Notes: generated by a model from the letters alone, not told the origin. Positions 38,250-48,287 are shown, counted from the first letter of the stretch. The stretch: 64,000 bases of DNA from Flavobacteriales bacterium (GCA_020853105.1 JADYZM010000028.1:1-64000), one strand, 5' to 3'. Made by a program: numbers and translations.

Positions 38250-40367
38250 ATGAAACAAGGAATAGTTAAAAAGGGAAAAGTTTTAGCTGAAAAAATACCA
38301 ACTCCAAACACGAGTGAAGGAAGTGTTTTAATACAGGTAAGTTATAGCTGTATATCTGCTGGCACTGAAATGTCAAGCGTCAACACATCAAAACAATCAT
38401 TGGTACAGCGTGCATTAAACTCACCGGAAGAAGTAAAAACAGCTATCGAATTTGCAAAAGCAAATGGAATTGTTAAAACTATTCAACGTGTTAAAGGAGC
38501 TTTAGACGGTGGAAAACAAACCGGATACTCAGCTTCAGGAGTTGTAATTGGTATTGGAAAAGGAGTTACTGGATTTCAAATAGGTGATAAAGTAGCAGCA
38601 GCCGGTGCAGGAATTGCAAATCATGCTCAGTTTATTGATGTTCCACAAAATTTAGTGATGCATGTTCCAAAAGACATGGATTTAAAGAAAGCATCAACAG
38701 TTACCTTAGGTGGAATAGCTCTACAAGGAGTTAGAAGAATAGATTTAAAATTAGGAGAGAGCTGTGTAGTTGTTGGAGCAGGAATCCTCGGACTTTTGGC
38801 ATTGCAAATGCTTAAAAAGAGTGGAGTTCAAGTAATTGTGAGCGATATAGATTCAAAAAGATTAGAACTCGCAAAAAGTTTAGGAGCTGATTTAACGATT
38901 AATCCCCTTCATGAAGATTTACTCAAAACGGTAAGCTCATATTCTGGAGGGTACGGAGTTGATGGAGTACTTTTTACTGCAGCAACATCAAGCAGCAAGC
39001 CCCTATCTGAATCATTCAAAATGTGTAGAAAAAAAGGGAAAGTAGTGTTGGTAGGCGTTGTGGGTATGGAAATCGAACGAGGAGATATATACGCAAAAGA
39101 ACTTGATTTTTTAATTTCTACTTCTTATGGACCCGGCAGATACGACAGTAACTACGAAGAAAAAGGGCTTGATTACCCATATGCTTATGTTCGATGGACA
39201 GAAAATCGAAATATGACTGAGTATTTAAGATTGGTTCATCAAAATCAAATCAATGTTGACAAATTAATTCATGCAACCTATACCATCGAAAAAATTACCG
39301 AAGCTTTTGAATCTTTACAACAAGGTGAAAATAAGCCCATAATGGTATTGATAGACTATACGCAAGAAACAAATTCAGATTTAACGTCAAAAGTTGAATT
39401 AAAGGTTAAAAACACCAACTCTTCCGTTGTAAATGTTAGTTTGGTTGGAGCTGGCTCATTTGCTATTGGAATGCATCTGCCAAACATACAGTCTTTAAAA
39501 GAAAAATACAATTTAAAAGCTGTGATGAATCGCACCGGTTTTAAAGCAAAAGCAGTTGCAGACCAATTTAATGCTGAATATGCAACTGCAAATTTTGAAG
39601 ATATAATAAATGACCCTTCAATAGATTTAGTTTTAATAGCCACCCGACATGATAGCCACGCTGAATTGGCACTAAAATCATTGCAAGCGGGCAAGCATAC
39701 TTTTGTTGAAAAACCACTTGCAATAAATCAGGAAGAGCTCGACAAAATAAAAGATTTTTATACTCAACCCGGTGAAAAACCTGTTTTAATGACCGGTTTT
39801 AACAGAAGATTTAGTGTATTTGCAGCAGAAATAAAAAAACACACATCAAAAAGGATAAATCCTTTGTTTATTCAATACAGAATGAATGCAGGACATATTC
39901 CACTAGACCAATGGGTGCATGAACACGGTGGGCGAATTGTTGGTGAAGCTTGTCATTTAATTGATTTGATGACATTTTTCACTGAATCTAAAATTGCTTC
40001 AATCAGCGTTGAAAAAATATCACCAAACAACTCTAAAATTGGTTCTTCAGATAATGTTTCAATAGTGTTAAAATACGAAGATGGGTCTGTATGCAATATT
40101 CAATATTTTGCAGTTGGTAGTAAGCTAATTTCAAAAGAATATATGGAAGTTCATTTTGATGAGAAAACCATAATTCTAGATGATTATAAATCTTTAAAAG
40201 GCTATGGGTTAAAAATCAATGAAATTAACTTATCTCGAAGCAATAAAGGACAGAAAGAAGAACTCATTAGTCTATACGAAACAATAAAAGGCACTAGTAA
40301 TAATTGGCCCATAGAACTGTGGGACATGATTCAAACCACAGAAATAACATTTGCTGTACAACAATGA
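38250..40367 (+). CDS. Bi-domain oxidoreductase (zinc-type alcohol dehydrogenase fused to Gfo/Idh/MocA)
   Basis: 705 residues from the ATG at 38250. The N-terminal half (about 1-375) is a medium-chain dehydrogenase/reductase with Rossmann motif CVVVGAGILGLLALQ and the DKV-AA-GAG-NHAQF substrate region. The C-terminal half (about 395-705) is a second NAD(P)-binding domain VSLVGAGSFAIGMHLP followed by the Gfo/Idh signature LQAGKHTFVEKPLAI. Such fusions are found in polysaccharide loci, where they are thought to oxidise or reduce nucleotide sugars or linked intermediates; the reaction here is unknown. It is the first gene of the operon and overlaps the next by ATGA. Confidence 0.9.
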   Translation: MKQGIVKKGKVLAEKIPTPNTSEGSVLIQVSYSCISAGTEMSSVNTSKQSLVQRALNSPEEVKTAIEFAKANGIVKTIQRVKGALDGGKQTGYSASGVVIGIGKGVTGFQIGDKVAAAGAGIANHAQFIDVPQNLVMHVPKDMDLKKASTVTLGGIALQGVRRIDLKLGESCVVVGAGILGLLALQMLKKSGVQVIVSDIDSKRLELAKSLGADLTINPLHEDLLKTVSSYSGGYGVDGVLFTAATSSSKPLSESFKMCRKKGKVVLVGVVGMEIERGDIYAKELDFLISTSYGPGRYDSNYEEKGLDYPYAYVRWTENRNMTEYLRLVHQNQINVDKLIHATYTIEKITEAFESLQQGENKPIMVLIDYTQETNSDLTSKVELKVKNTNSSVVNVSLVGAGSFAIGMHLPNIQSLKEKYNLKAVMNRTGFKAKAVADQFNAEYATANFEDIINDPSIDLVLIATRHDSHAELALKSLQAGKHTFVEKPLAINQEELDKIKDFYTQPGEKPVLMTGFNRRFSVFAAEIKKHTSKRINPLFIQYRMNAGHIPLDQWVHEHGGRIVGEACHLIDLMTFFTESKIASISVEKISPNNSKIGSSDNVSIVLKYEDGSVCNIQYFAVGSKLISKEYMEVHFDEKTIILDDYKSLKGYGLKINEINLSRSNKGQKEELISLYETIKGTSNNWPIELWDMIQTTEITFAVQQ

Positions 40368-41650
40368 GTTTGTATTTAAAATTTAAAAAGGAGATAAATC
40401 AACAATATTACTTTAACAAGTATAAGAAAGAGTATGATAAATTTCCTTTTCTTAATGACGATTTAAGAAAAATCATAATATTAGAAAAACTAAAAACAAT
40501 ATTAAAATTAGCCACTGAAAGAATACCTTTTTACAAAGGAATTGATGTGGATTTTAATAACTTTTCTGTTGAAGAACTACACAAATTTCCAATAATAACA
40601 AAGAAAGACTTTCGAGATAATATTGAGCAATTTGTTATAAAAGAGTATAAAACAAAGGGGTATCTATCCTCTACTTCCGGTTCATCAGGAAAGCCATTCA
40701 AATTTTACATTCCTTTTAAAAGTGAAGCAATAGAAAACATTGTAAGTTATAGAGCATGGGGTATGGGACACGATTATGCTTATAAGCCAAATGACCCCAT
40801 TTTAATTTTACGGACTTATTCACCAAAACCGGGAGAACCACTATTTAAAGTATTAAAAAATAAAAATAGTTGGTATCTATCCCCATTTGATATAAATAAA
40901 AAAAATCTTGATTTATACCTTAAGATAATACATCAATCCAAAGCAAAAATAATTAGAGGATATGGTAGTTCTATCTATATCTTGACGTTGTTATTAAAAG
41001 AAAACAAAATAGTAATTCCTCAAATAAAATCAATTGTTACCTCATCTGAAACATTAATCCCATACCAAAGAAAAATAATTGAAGAATTTTGGAATATCCC
41101 TGTGCTTGACTGGTATGGACAAAACGAAAGAGTTATAACAGTTCAGCAATGTTGGGCAGGCAACTATCATAACAATGACGATTATGGTTATATTGAAATT
41201 ATAGACAATCAAATAGTTGCTACATCTCTCATTAATAATGTTATGCCGTTCATAAGATACAACACAGAAGATGTTGCAATAACATTAGACAAAAAAATTG
41301 ATAAATGTGAATGTGGAAGAACATTAAGCATCCCGTTTAAAGGAGTTTTAGGAAGAAGTGATGATATTCTTATAAAAAAAGATGGAACCAAGGTGCCAAC
41401 AGCTAATTTCTCTACAGCAATGAAAGAATATTCATTATTAAAGCAATTCAAAATTATACAACAAAAAAATGGAGATTTAGATTTACATTTGGCTTTCGAA
41501 AACGATGTACAACAAACCTATATCGAAAAAATTAAATGCGAAGTAACTCAACGCCTTGGAGATTTACCTATTCATGTTAAAATTGTTGATGAAATTGAAA
41601 GAGACAGAAAAACAGGAAAACTTAAAGTCACAGAGTGTTTTTATAAATAG
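40364..41650 (+). CDS. PaaK/CapK-like adenylate-forming enzyme
   Basis: 428 residues from the ATG in the ATGA overlap with the upstream gene; the longer frame from TTG at 40304 has no family support. It matches the phenylacetate-CoA ligase-like (CapK) fold: nucleotide loop STSGSSGKPFKFY (about 92-105), VTSSETLIPYQR, the LDWYGQNERV motif, a Cys-rich CECGRTL segment and GRSDDILIKKDGTKV, ending with DRKTGKLKV where the catalytic Lys is expected. Such enzymes activate a carboxylic acid as an adenylate. CapK homologues are frequent in capsule loci, but the acid and acceptor are unknown; no carrier protein gene is beside it. Confidence 0.85.
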   Translation: MSLYLKFKKEINQQYYFNKYKKEYDKFPFLNDDLRKIIILEKLKTILKLATERIPFYKGIDVDFNNFSVEELHKFPIITKKDFRDNIEQFVIKEYKTKGYLSSTSGSSGKPFKFYIPFKSEAIENIVSYRAWGMGHDYAYKPNDPILILRTYSPKPGEPLFKVLKNKNSWYLSPFDINKKNLDLYLKIIHQSKAKIIRGYGSSIYILTLLLKENKIVIPQIKSIVTSSETLIPYQRKIIEEFWNIPVLDWYGQNERVITVQQCWAGNYHNNDDYGYIEIIDNQIVATSLINNVMPFIRYNTEDVAITLDKKIDKCECGRTLSIPFKGVLGRSDDILIKKDGTKVPTANFSTAMKEYSLLKQFKIIQQKNGDLDLHLAFENDVQQTYIEKIKCEVTQRLGDLPIHVKIVDEIERDRKTGKLKVTECFYK

Positions 41651-41656
41651 TAAACT

Positions 41657-42832
41657 ATGATAACATTAGACAACAGTGAAATAAGAATAGCCGCCAAGTT
41701 AAATCAACTGAAAGATGAAGCCGGAAGCCATTCGCCGAGTATTTTCACATTGATAAAAAAAGTTCCTGAAATCTCAATTAAAGTTGATGCTTGCTTCTTA
41801 TCGAACCCCTATGCTACAGATTTATTTCTTGAATATCTAAAAAGAGAGTTGGTAGATACAAATTCTTTACGAGATGTATTAGAGTTTTATCCTTCACAAA
41901 ATAGTGTTATTGCCGAATTACTTGCAAAGCCATTATCAGTAAATAAAGAAAACATTTTTATTGGAAACGGTGCTATTGAAGTGATTCAAGCTGTGCTCCA
42001 CTATTTTGGTGCTAAAAAATTAGCTGTAAATATACCTACCTTCTCTTCGTATTATGAATTTGCCCAGAAAGACACAGAGGTTATATTTTATCCACTTAAA
42101 AAAGAAAATAACTATAAACTTGATACAGAGGAATACATTAAGTTTATCAAAGATGAAAAACCTGACAGTATTGTTATTATTAACCCTAACAACCCAGATG
42201 GTCAATATGTAAAATATGAAGAGCTAAGAAAAATAATAACTGAATTAATAGACATTAAAAACATTATTATTGACGAGAGTTTTATACATTTTGCTTACGA
42301 AAGCAATGATTATTCCCTAATAAGTGCAACTGAATTGGTTAAAGAATTTAACAATGTGATTGTTATAAAGAGTATGTCCAAAGATTTTGGAATAGCAGGT
42401 ATTAGAGCAGGTTATGGTGTAATGGATAAATTTAAGGTGAATTCATTATTAGAAGATGGCTACTTATGGAACTCAAATGGAATTGCTGAATATTTTTTCA
42501 GGCTTTATACCAGAGAAGACTTTCTTGAGGAATATGAGAAAGTTCGAATAAAATACATCAAAGAGTCACAATATTTTTTTAACGAATTAATAAAAATTCC
42601 AAAGATTAAAGTTTATCCAGGTCTGTCGAACTTTGTATTGATTGAATTATTAGATGGAACAACCTCATCAATTTTTGTGTCTAAAATGCTGATTAAGTAT
42701 GGCATTTATACGAGAACTTGTTCAGATAAAATAGGTTTACAAGGTGAATACATAAGACTTGCCAGCAGAACAAAGGAAGAAAATGAGATTATAATAGAAG
42801 CTTTAAAGGATATTTTTACCAATGAGTGCTAA
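41657..42832 (+). CDS. PLP-dependent class I/II aminotransferase (HisC-like)
   Basis: 391 residues of fold type I. The PLP lysine is K242 in IKSMSKDFGIAGIRAGYG; other marks are GNGAIEVIQAVLHYFG (phosphate-binding region), IINPNNPDGQYV (Asn contacting PLP) and IIDESFIHFAY (Asp with PLP nitrogen). It most resembles histidinol-phosphate aminotransferases but lies in a glycan operon with no other his genes and carries an N-terminal extension of about 50 residues before the usual start. It overlaps the HAD gene by 11 bp, so the two products may act in sequence on a phosphorylated keto compound. The substrate is unknown. Confidence 0.88.
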   Translation: MITLDNSEIRIAAKLNQLKDEAGSHSPSIFTLIKKVPEISIKVDACFLSNPYATDLFLEYLKRELVDTNSLRDVLEFYPSQNSVIAELLAKPLSVNKENIFIGNGAIEVIQAVLHYFGAKKLAVNIPTFSSYYEFAQKDTEVIFYPLKKENNYKLDTEEYIKFIKDEKPDSIVIINPNNPDGQYVKYEELRKIITELIDIKNIIIDESFIHFAYESNDYSLISATELVKEFNNVIVIKSMSKDFGIAGIRAGYGVMDKFKVNSLLEDGYLWNSNGIAEYFFRLYTREDFLEEYEKVRIKYIKESQYFFNELIKIPKIKVYPGLSNFVLIELLDGTTSSIFVSKMLIKYGIYTRTCSDKIGLQGEYIRLASRTKEENEIIIEALKDIFTNEC

Positions 42833-43466
42833 ACAAAATCTTGTTATTTTTGATTTTTGTGACACTTTAATTAATGGTCAATCTGTAAATTTATTTTTAA
42901 ACTATCTAATTAATCAACAAATTTTTCTCTACAGAATTTATTTAAAATTTAGGAAAACGTTTGCTTCTTATTTCATTAAAGGGTCAAAGAAAAAAAAAGA
43001 ATTTATATTGAAACCCTTCAAAGGAAAAAACCGAAGCTATTTCTTAAAAAATAGCCATTCGTTCTTTATCAACATAATCCAAAATAATTTACATCAAAAA
43101 ATAATTGCCATTTTAAAGTCGCACCAAGAAAAAAATGACAGAATCATTGTAGTTTCAGGCGGATTTTCAATTTATCTAAATGAATTTGAACAGTATTACA
43201 ATGTAAAAAGTATTGGTACAGAATTAGAATTTTCAAACGACATTTTTCTAGGAAAAATAAAAAATAAGGAATGTCTAAATGTTGAAAAAATAAACCGATT
43301 ATTAGAATTGGAGGGAATTACTATTCAGGAATTAGCAAATGCGACTTTCTATACCGACCATAAAGATGATTTACCGTTACTCGAGATTGTAAAAAATGGA
43401 AATATTATTAAAAACAAACAAGATATAAGTTGGGCTAAAAGTAAATTTAATGTAATTACTATCTGA
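42822..43466 (+). CDS. HAD-superfamily hydrolase (SerB-like)
   Basis: 214 residues. Motif I is IFDFCDTL (nucleophile D11, acid D14), motif II IVVSGGFSIY (Ser), followed by a late acidic motif FYTDHKDDLPLLEI typical of the HAD-IB phosphoserine-phosphatase-like branch; the cap is the small helical insertion at about 20-95 with many basic residues. It probably dephosphorylates a small metabolite. Its start codon lies within the aminotransferase gene, pointing to coupled synthesis. Some HAD-IB proteins are linked to acyltransferases instead, so the role is open. Confidence 0.85.
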   Translation: MSAKQNLVIFDFCDTLINGQSVNLFLNYLINQQIFLYRIYLKFRKTFASYFIKGSKKKKEFILKPFKGKNRSYFLKNSHSFFINIIQNNLHQKIIAILKSHQEKNDRIIVVSGGFSIYLNEFEQYYNVKSIGTELEFSNDIFLGKIKNKECLNVEKINRLLELEGITIQELANATFYTDHKDDLPLLEIVKNGNIIKNKQDISWAKSKFNVITI

Positions 43467-43475
43467 ACCTCATAT

Positions 43476-44729
43476 ATGATTCAAGATAAAATTAAAGATA
43501 TTAAAAACTCACCTTTTTTTAAAGACATTGTTCATAGTGTTATTACAAGAGGAATTTATATTTTCTTAGGGTTTATAACTACTATTTTCATTACCCGTTC
43601 CTTTTCCGTTGAAGATTTTGGTGAATATTCATTTTTACTTTCGTTGGCACTAACAATATTCCAGCTAACACATTTAGGATTTTCTTCCTCAAACACATAT
43701 TTTGTAGTTCACAACAAACGTTATTTACGATTTTTAATTGGCAACTCAAATTTGCTCAGCCTCATCGTTGGAGCGATATCACTTATGTTCCTATTGATTT
43801 TAAATCCAATCTATTTACACAGAGACTTTTCCTTAATAATAATTACGGCAATAATCGTCCCTTTTCAAGTTTCATCATTGGTTAACAAAGGTTTAATGTT
43901 AGGTATAAATCAAGTAAAAGAAGCTAACAATCTGGAATTATATTCTCGTATTTTATACAGTATAATTCTTGTTCTTATAATTTGGAAAACAAAATCTGTT
44001 TTTATGCTCCTGTTTGCATACGCCCTGCAAATGGCAATATTGGCATATACTAGTTTTAAAACAATTGATAAAGCATTTGTCCAAAAACAAAAAGCTTCTT
44101 TTAAGCTTTTTATTAAAACCTCCAATTATTCTATTCGGATTTATTTAACCTTATTGCTAGCCTTTTTAGTTCTTCGAATTGATGTTTATTTTATCGAAAA
44201 ACTATTAGGAAATAAAGAGCTTGGAATCTATTCTCTGGCAGCAACTTTAGCTTCAAACTTGATTTTAATCATTCAAGTAATTATTCCATTACTGGTTCCT
44301 AAGTTGGGAGAAATAAAAGAAAAAAAATTACAATTGCTAAAGCTTAGAAATATTGTATTTTATGCAACAATTATGTTAATACTAATCAATTTAGTTTTTT
44401 ACTTCTTTGGTCAATTTCTAATTAATTTAGTTTTTGGTAATAAGTACACCGATTCTTTTTCTGTTTTCATAATTCTTTTACTTGCATCTTCTTTGATTTC
44501 AATAGAATCAATTATTGCACAATATTATGCTACTATCGGAAAAATTAAATTTCTTATTTCATATTGGATTATAACTCTAGCCACAAACATAGTTTTAAAT
44601 TATCTTTGGATACCCAAATACGGAATCAAAGGTGCAGCATGGGCATCTTTTGTTGCTTATGGATTGATTTTGTTGTTGGTTTTAATTAAAATACTAAGAG
44701 ATTCAAGAGAATTCTATAAAAAACAATGA
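43476..44729 (+). CDS. Wzx-type oligosaccharide flippase
   Basis: 417 residues, strongly hydrophobic with about 12 predicted transmembrane helices, starting VITRGIYIFLGFITTIFITRS and EDFGEYSFLLSLALTIFQL, which is the MATE/MOP-superfamily polysaccharide-exporter opening. It would move the undecaprenyl-linked repeat unit across the inner membrane, indicating a Wzx-dependent glycan. The Wzy polymerase and initiating sugar-phosphate transferase are not recognised in this window. It overlaps the next gene by ATGA. Confidence 0.9.
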   Translation: MIQDKIKDIKNSPFFKDIVHSVITRGIYIFLGFITTIFITRSFSVEDFGEYSFLLSLALTIFQLTHLGFSSSNTYFVVHNKRYLRFLIGNSNLLSLIVGAISLMFLLILNPIYLHRDFSLIIITAIIVPFQVSSLVNKGLMLGINQVKEANNLELYSRILYSIILVLIIWKTKSVFMLLFAYALQMAILAYTSFKTIDKAFVQKQKASFKLFIKTSNYSIRIYLTLLLAFLVLRIDVYFIEKLLGNKELGIYSLAATLASNLILIIQVIIPLLVPKLGEIKEKKLQLLKLRNIVFYATIMLILINLVFYFFGQFLINLVFGNKYTDSFSVFIILLLASSLISIESIIAQYYATIGKIKFLISYWIITLATNIVLNYLWIPKYGIKGAAWASFVAYGLILLLVLIKILRDSREFYKKQ

Positions 44730-45487
44730 TTAAAATAAACGAAAATATATACGGTCATAAATCCAGATTAGATTGGTTCAAACAATCCATAACCAAAGAC
44801 CAAGTCGGACTCGAGTTTGGGTGTGGAACAGGAATAATGCTTTCATCCCAACTTTTACAAGAGGGGTACAACATCTATGGAATTGATTTAGACTGCCCAT
44901 CAATAGAATTAGGCAAAGAAATTTTTACAAAACACAATCTTGACCCTAATAAATTACTTTGCAAAGATTTAGCTCATTTTGAAGATAATTACTTCGATTA
45001 TATAATCGCATCAGAAGTTTTTGAACATATTTATGAAAAGGATATTGATGCAGTTATCAATCTAATCACTAAAAAATTGAAACCAAACGGAGTTTTATTT
45101 GTTACTGTTCCAAACGGATACGGCTGGTTTGAATTTGAAAATATTTTTTGGTCTATGTTAGGTATGCGGTATATTTTCAGGTTTTTATTAATTTCACAAG
45201 CATTTAATTTTATCCGAAAAAAAACAGGTAGATATGTTAGTGAATATCCATCAACCATAGCAAATTCACCTCATGTAAGACGATTTACATTAAATTCAAT
45301 AAAAAAATTGATGCAAAAACACAACTATCAGATAGAAAAACAAAGAGGTTCTGTGCTATTTTGCGGTGGTTTTTCTGATATGTTTTTTAGCGGAATTCCT
45401 TTTGTAATGAATCTAAACTTATCTCTAGGAAAAGCTTTTCCATCAATAGCTGCTGGTTTTTACCTTACAACAATAAATAAAAAATAA
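44726..45487 (+). CDS. Class I SAM-dependent methyltransferase
   Basis: 253 residues. SAM motif I is VGLEFGCGTGIMLSSQL (about 28-44), followed by IYGIDLDCPSIELG, DYIIASEVFEHIYEKD and LKPNGVLFVTVPNG, a methyltransf_11/23-type core. The C-terminal third contains an amphipathic stretch (about 140-165). It is translationally coupled to the flippase gene by ATGA and followed after one base by asnB. It may methylate the glycan or its acyl/amino decoration; the target cannot be read from sequence. Confidence 0.85.
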   Translation: MIKINENIYGHKSRLDWFKQSITKDQVGLEFGCGTGIMLSSQLLQEGYNIYGIDLDCPSIELGKEIFTKHNLDPNKLLCKDLAHFEDNYFDYIIASEVFEHIYEKDIDAVINLITKKLKPNGVLFVTVPNGYGWFEFENIFWSMLGMRYIFRFLLISQAFNFIRKKTGRYVSEYPSTIANSPHVRRFTLNSIKKLMQKHNYQIEKQRGSVLFCGGFSDMFFSGIPFVMNLNLSLGKAFPSIAAGFYLTTINKK

Positions 45488-45488
45488 A

Positions 45489-47471
45489 ATGTGTGGATTT
45501 GTAGGATTTATCGGTTTAGAAAATCAAGAAAAATTTAATGTTGATTTATTTATCAAAATGAACGACAAAATCAGCCATAGAGGACCAGATGGCGAAGGAT
45601 TTGCATTTTTCGGAAACTTTAACTCAGACTCAATTACCCAATTAAAAAACAACAGAAAAGATGCATTAATATTAACTGAATCATCAAAGAGAACTCATGC
45701 AATGGGGCACAGACGTTTATCAATTATTGATATAAGCACTGTAGCTGCTCAACCTATGCATAGTTCAGATAAATCAATCAGTATTTTATTTAATGGAGAA
45801 ATTTACAATCACGCTGAGATTCGTGAAGAATTAATCAAAAAAGGGTATAGCTTTAAAACCAATCATTCCGATACTGAAACCATTATCTATGCCTACCAAG
45901 AATGGGGAATAGATTGTATTCATAAGTTTAGAGGCATGTTTGCCATTGCATTGTGGGACGAAAAAAAAGATACTCTTTGGCTTGTACGCGATAGAATTGG
46001 CATTAAACCTTTATATTATACCGAACACAATGGAAGACTTTATTTTGCAAGTGAAATCAAAGCCATAATCGAGGATAAATCAATAAAAAGAGAAATTAAC
46101 CTCGAAGGAATGTTTAATTACCTGTCATTTTTAACAGTACCTGCCCCTCAAACATTGTTCAAAGGAATATACAAAATTCCTGCTGGACATTATATTAAAA
46201 TTGAAGGTGGTAAAGTCAGTAATTTAACCCAATATTGGGACGTTTTTGATGATGTAAAAATAACAGATTCTAACGAAGATGATATTTCAAAAACACTTTT
46301 AAAAGAACTAACCGAAAGCGTTAAATACAGAGGGGTTGCAGATATCCCTGTAGGTGTGTTTTTATCGGGTGGAATAGATTCAAGCGTAAATGCTGCTTTG
46401 TTTTCTAAAAGTGCAAAATATCCTGTAAAAGCCTTCTCTGTTGGCTATGAAAACGACCATCAACTCCACTCCTATTCCAATGAATTTGAATATGCTCAAT
46501 TGGCTGCAAAATATTCAAATTGTGAGTACTATCAACAAGAGCTAACTCAAAAAGATTTTATTGATTTCTTGCCCAAATTAATCCACCACCAAGATGAACC
46601 AATTGGTGACCCAGTTTGTATGCCCGTTTACTACGTTTCCAAACTTGCAAAAGAGCACAACATTTCTGTTTGTCAGTTAGGAGAAGGCAGTGATGAATTG
46701 TTTTGGGGATATGAATCGTGGAAATATTTGTTACGACTTCAAGAATTAAACGATATAAAATGGATACCCAATATTTTTAAGAAGTTTGGTTTATTCGTAT
46801 TAAAAATTACAGGTAAAGAAGATACCGTTTACTTTGAATGGTTAAAACGCGGGAGTGAAAACAAGAAAATATTTTGGGGAGGAGCAGAAGCTTTCTCTGA
46901 AACTCAGAAAAACAAATTACTTTCTGATAATTTCAAAAATAAAATTAAACCCAACTATTCCTCTTGGGAAATAATTAACAAACACTATACTGATTTCTTA
47001 CAAAAAGCTCCAGAAAAATCGAACCTAAACTGGATGACCTATATGGATTTAAAAATGAGATTGCCCGAATTACTACTCATGAGGGTAGATAAAATGAGTA
47101 TGGCTGTCTCTTTAGAAGCCAGAGTGCCATTTTTAGACCATAAGTTTGTTACCTACTCCATGGGAATTCCTTCAAAAATTAAAACAACCAACAAAGTCTC
47201 AAAATTCATATTAAAAAAAGCGGTAAAAGGAATCATTCCTGACGAGATAATTCACAGAAAAAAACAAGGATTTGATACTCCTGTATACGATTGGATGTTG
47301 GATGATTTAGGTGAGATTGCCAACGAAAAAATAAAATTGTTTAATGACAAAACTGGTTATTTAAATAGCAAGTATGTTGAAACTACTCTAAAAAGTAAAA
47401 ATGGTCGTCAAATATGGTATTTACTCAATTTGGCATTGTGGTGGGAATATTATATCTACGAGAATAACTAA
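45489..47471 (+). CDS. asnB: Asparagine synthase-type glutamine amidotransferase
   Basis: 660 residues. Cys2 (MCGFVGFIG) is the N-terminal nucleophile of the class II glutaminase domain (about 2-215, SHRGPDGEGF, GHRRLSIIDIS, FNGEIYNH). The C-terminal synthetase domain carries the PPi loop FLSGGIDSS (from Ser293) and LGEGSDELFWGY. The ammonia released from glutamine is transferred to an adenylated carboxylate. Housekeeping AsnB makes asparagine, but AsnB-like proteins in surface-glycan loci are thought to amidate uronic acids or acyl groups, and the operon position favours such a role. The symbol reflects family, not proven function. Confidence 0.88.
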   Translation: MCGFVGFIGLENQEKFNVDLFIKMNDKISHRGPDGEGFAFFGNFNSDSITQLKNNRKDALILTESSKRTHAMGHRRLSIIDISTVAAQPMHSSDKSISILFNGEIYNHAEIREELIKKGYSFKTNHSDTETIIYAYQEWGIDCIHKFRGMFAIALWDEKKDTLWLVRDRIGIKPLYYTEHNGRLYFASEIKAIIEDKSIKREINLEGMFNYLSFLTVPAPQTLFKGIYKIPAGHYIKIEGGKVSNLTQYWDVFDDVKITDSNEDDISKTLLKELTESVKYRGVADIPVGVFLSGGIDSSVNAALFSKSAKYPVKAFSVGYENDHQLHSYSNEFEYAQLAAKYSNCEYYQQELTQKDFIDFLPKLIHHQDEPIGDPVCMPVYYVSKLAKEHNISVCQLGEGSDELFWGYESWKYLLRLQELNDIKWIPNIFKKFGLFVLKITGKEDTVYFEWLKRGSENKKIFWGGAEAFSETQKNKLLSDNFKNKIKPNYSSWEIINKHYTDFLQKAPEKSNLNWMTYMDLKMRLPELLLMRVDKMSMAVSLEARVPFLDHKFVTYSMGIPSKIKTTNKVSKFILKKAVKGIIPDEIIHRKKQGFDTPVYDWMLDDLGEIANEKIKLFNDKTGYLNSKYVETTLKSKNGRQIWYLLNLALWWEYYIYENN

Positions 47472-47486
47472 CACGTTTGAATTGCA

Positions 47487-48287
47487 ATGGATAATAAAGA
47501 GTTAAAAAGTGAAGTACACAACTATTGGAATAAGCAAACTTGTGGTACCCAATTCACAAAAAAAGAAAAATATACCAAAGAGTTTTTTGAGGAAATTGAA
47601 GCCGATAGGTATTCTAAAGAACCCGAAATTATCGAATTTGCAGATTTCAAGAGTGGAAATGGAAAAAAAGTATTGGAAGTAGGAGTCGGTGCTGCCACGG
47701 ATTTTTTGCAGTGGGCAAAAAATGGTGCTATTTTATATGGTATTGACCTTACCCCTGAAGCTGTCGCTTATGCTGAACACCGTTTAAAGCTATACAATCT
47801 CTCAGCAATTGAAATCAAAGTCAGCGACGCAGAAAATTTACCTTTTGAAGACAATTTTTTTGATATTGTTTATAGTTGGGGAGTTATTCACCATTCACCT
47901 GACACACCTAAAGCATTAAGTGAAATTATTAGAGTTTTAAAACCAGGAGGAAAAGCAAAAATCATGGTATATAACAGAAAATCTGCTTTGGCATATATCT
48001 TTTGGATTAAACATGCAGGACTAAAACTAAAATGGAATCTTTCAGTTGCAGACATACTTTGGAATAAAATGGAAAGTTTTGGAACCAAAGGATATACCAC
48101 TGACGAAGCCTTAGAGCTGTTAAAAGGAAAAAATGTAGATACTATTAAAATTGCTACCACAATTACTTTTTATGATAAATTAAAACGATTTAATATTTTT
48201 ATGCAACTCTTTGCCAAATTGGTTCTCTTGCTAATGGATTCCAAAAAAGCCGGTTGGTTTCTTACCATTGAATTCAATAAAAAATGA
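47487..48287 (+). CDS. Class I SAM-dependent methyltransferase
   Basis: 266 residues. SAM motif I VLEVGVGAATDFLQWAK (about 55-72), LYGIDLTPEAVAYAEHRL, then VSDAENLPFEDNFFDIVYSW and VLKPGGKAKIMVYN define a methyltransf_11/25-type enzyme. The opening HNYWNKQTCGTQFTKKEKYT is a conserved N-terminus in a family found in glycan and natural-product loci. It is not closely similar to the methyltransferase two genes upstream, so two different methylations are likely. ATGA overlap with the next gene. Confidence 0.85.
   Translation: MDNKELKSEVHNYWNKQTCGTQFTKKEKYTKEFFEEIEADRYSKEPEIIEFADFKSGNGKKVLEVGVGAATDFLQWAKNGAILYGIDLTPEAVAYAEHRLKLYNLSAIEIKVSDAENLPFEDNFFDIVYSWGVIHHSPDTPKALSEIIRVLKPGGKAKIMVYNRKSALAYIFWIKHAGLKLKWNLSVADILWNKMESFGTKGYTTDEALELLKGKNVDTIKIATTITFYDKLKRFNIFMQLFAKLVLLLMDSKKAGWFLTIEFNKK

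Noticed and set aside
40304..40363. TTG start for the PaaK-like gene inside the upstream gene
   Set aside because: The extra 20 residues have no family similarity; the ATG in the ATGA overlap is typical of this operon.
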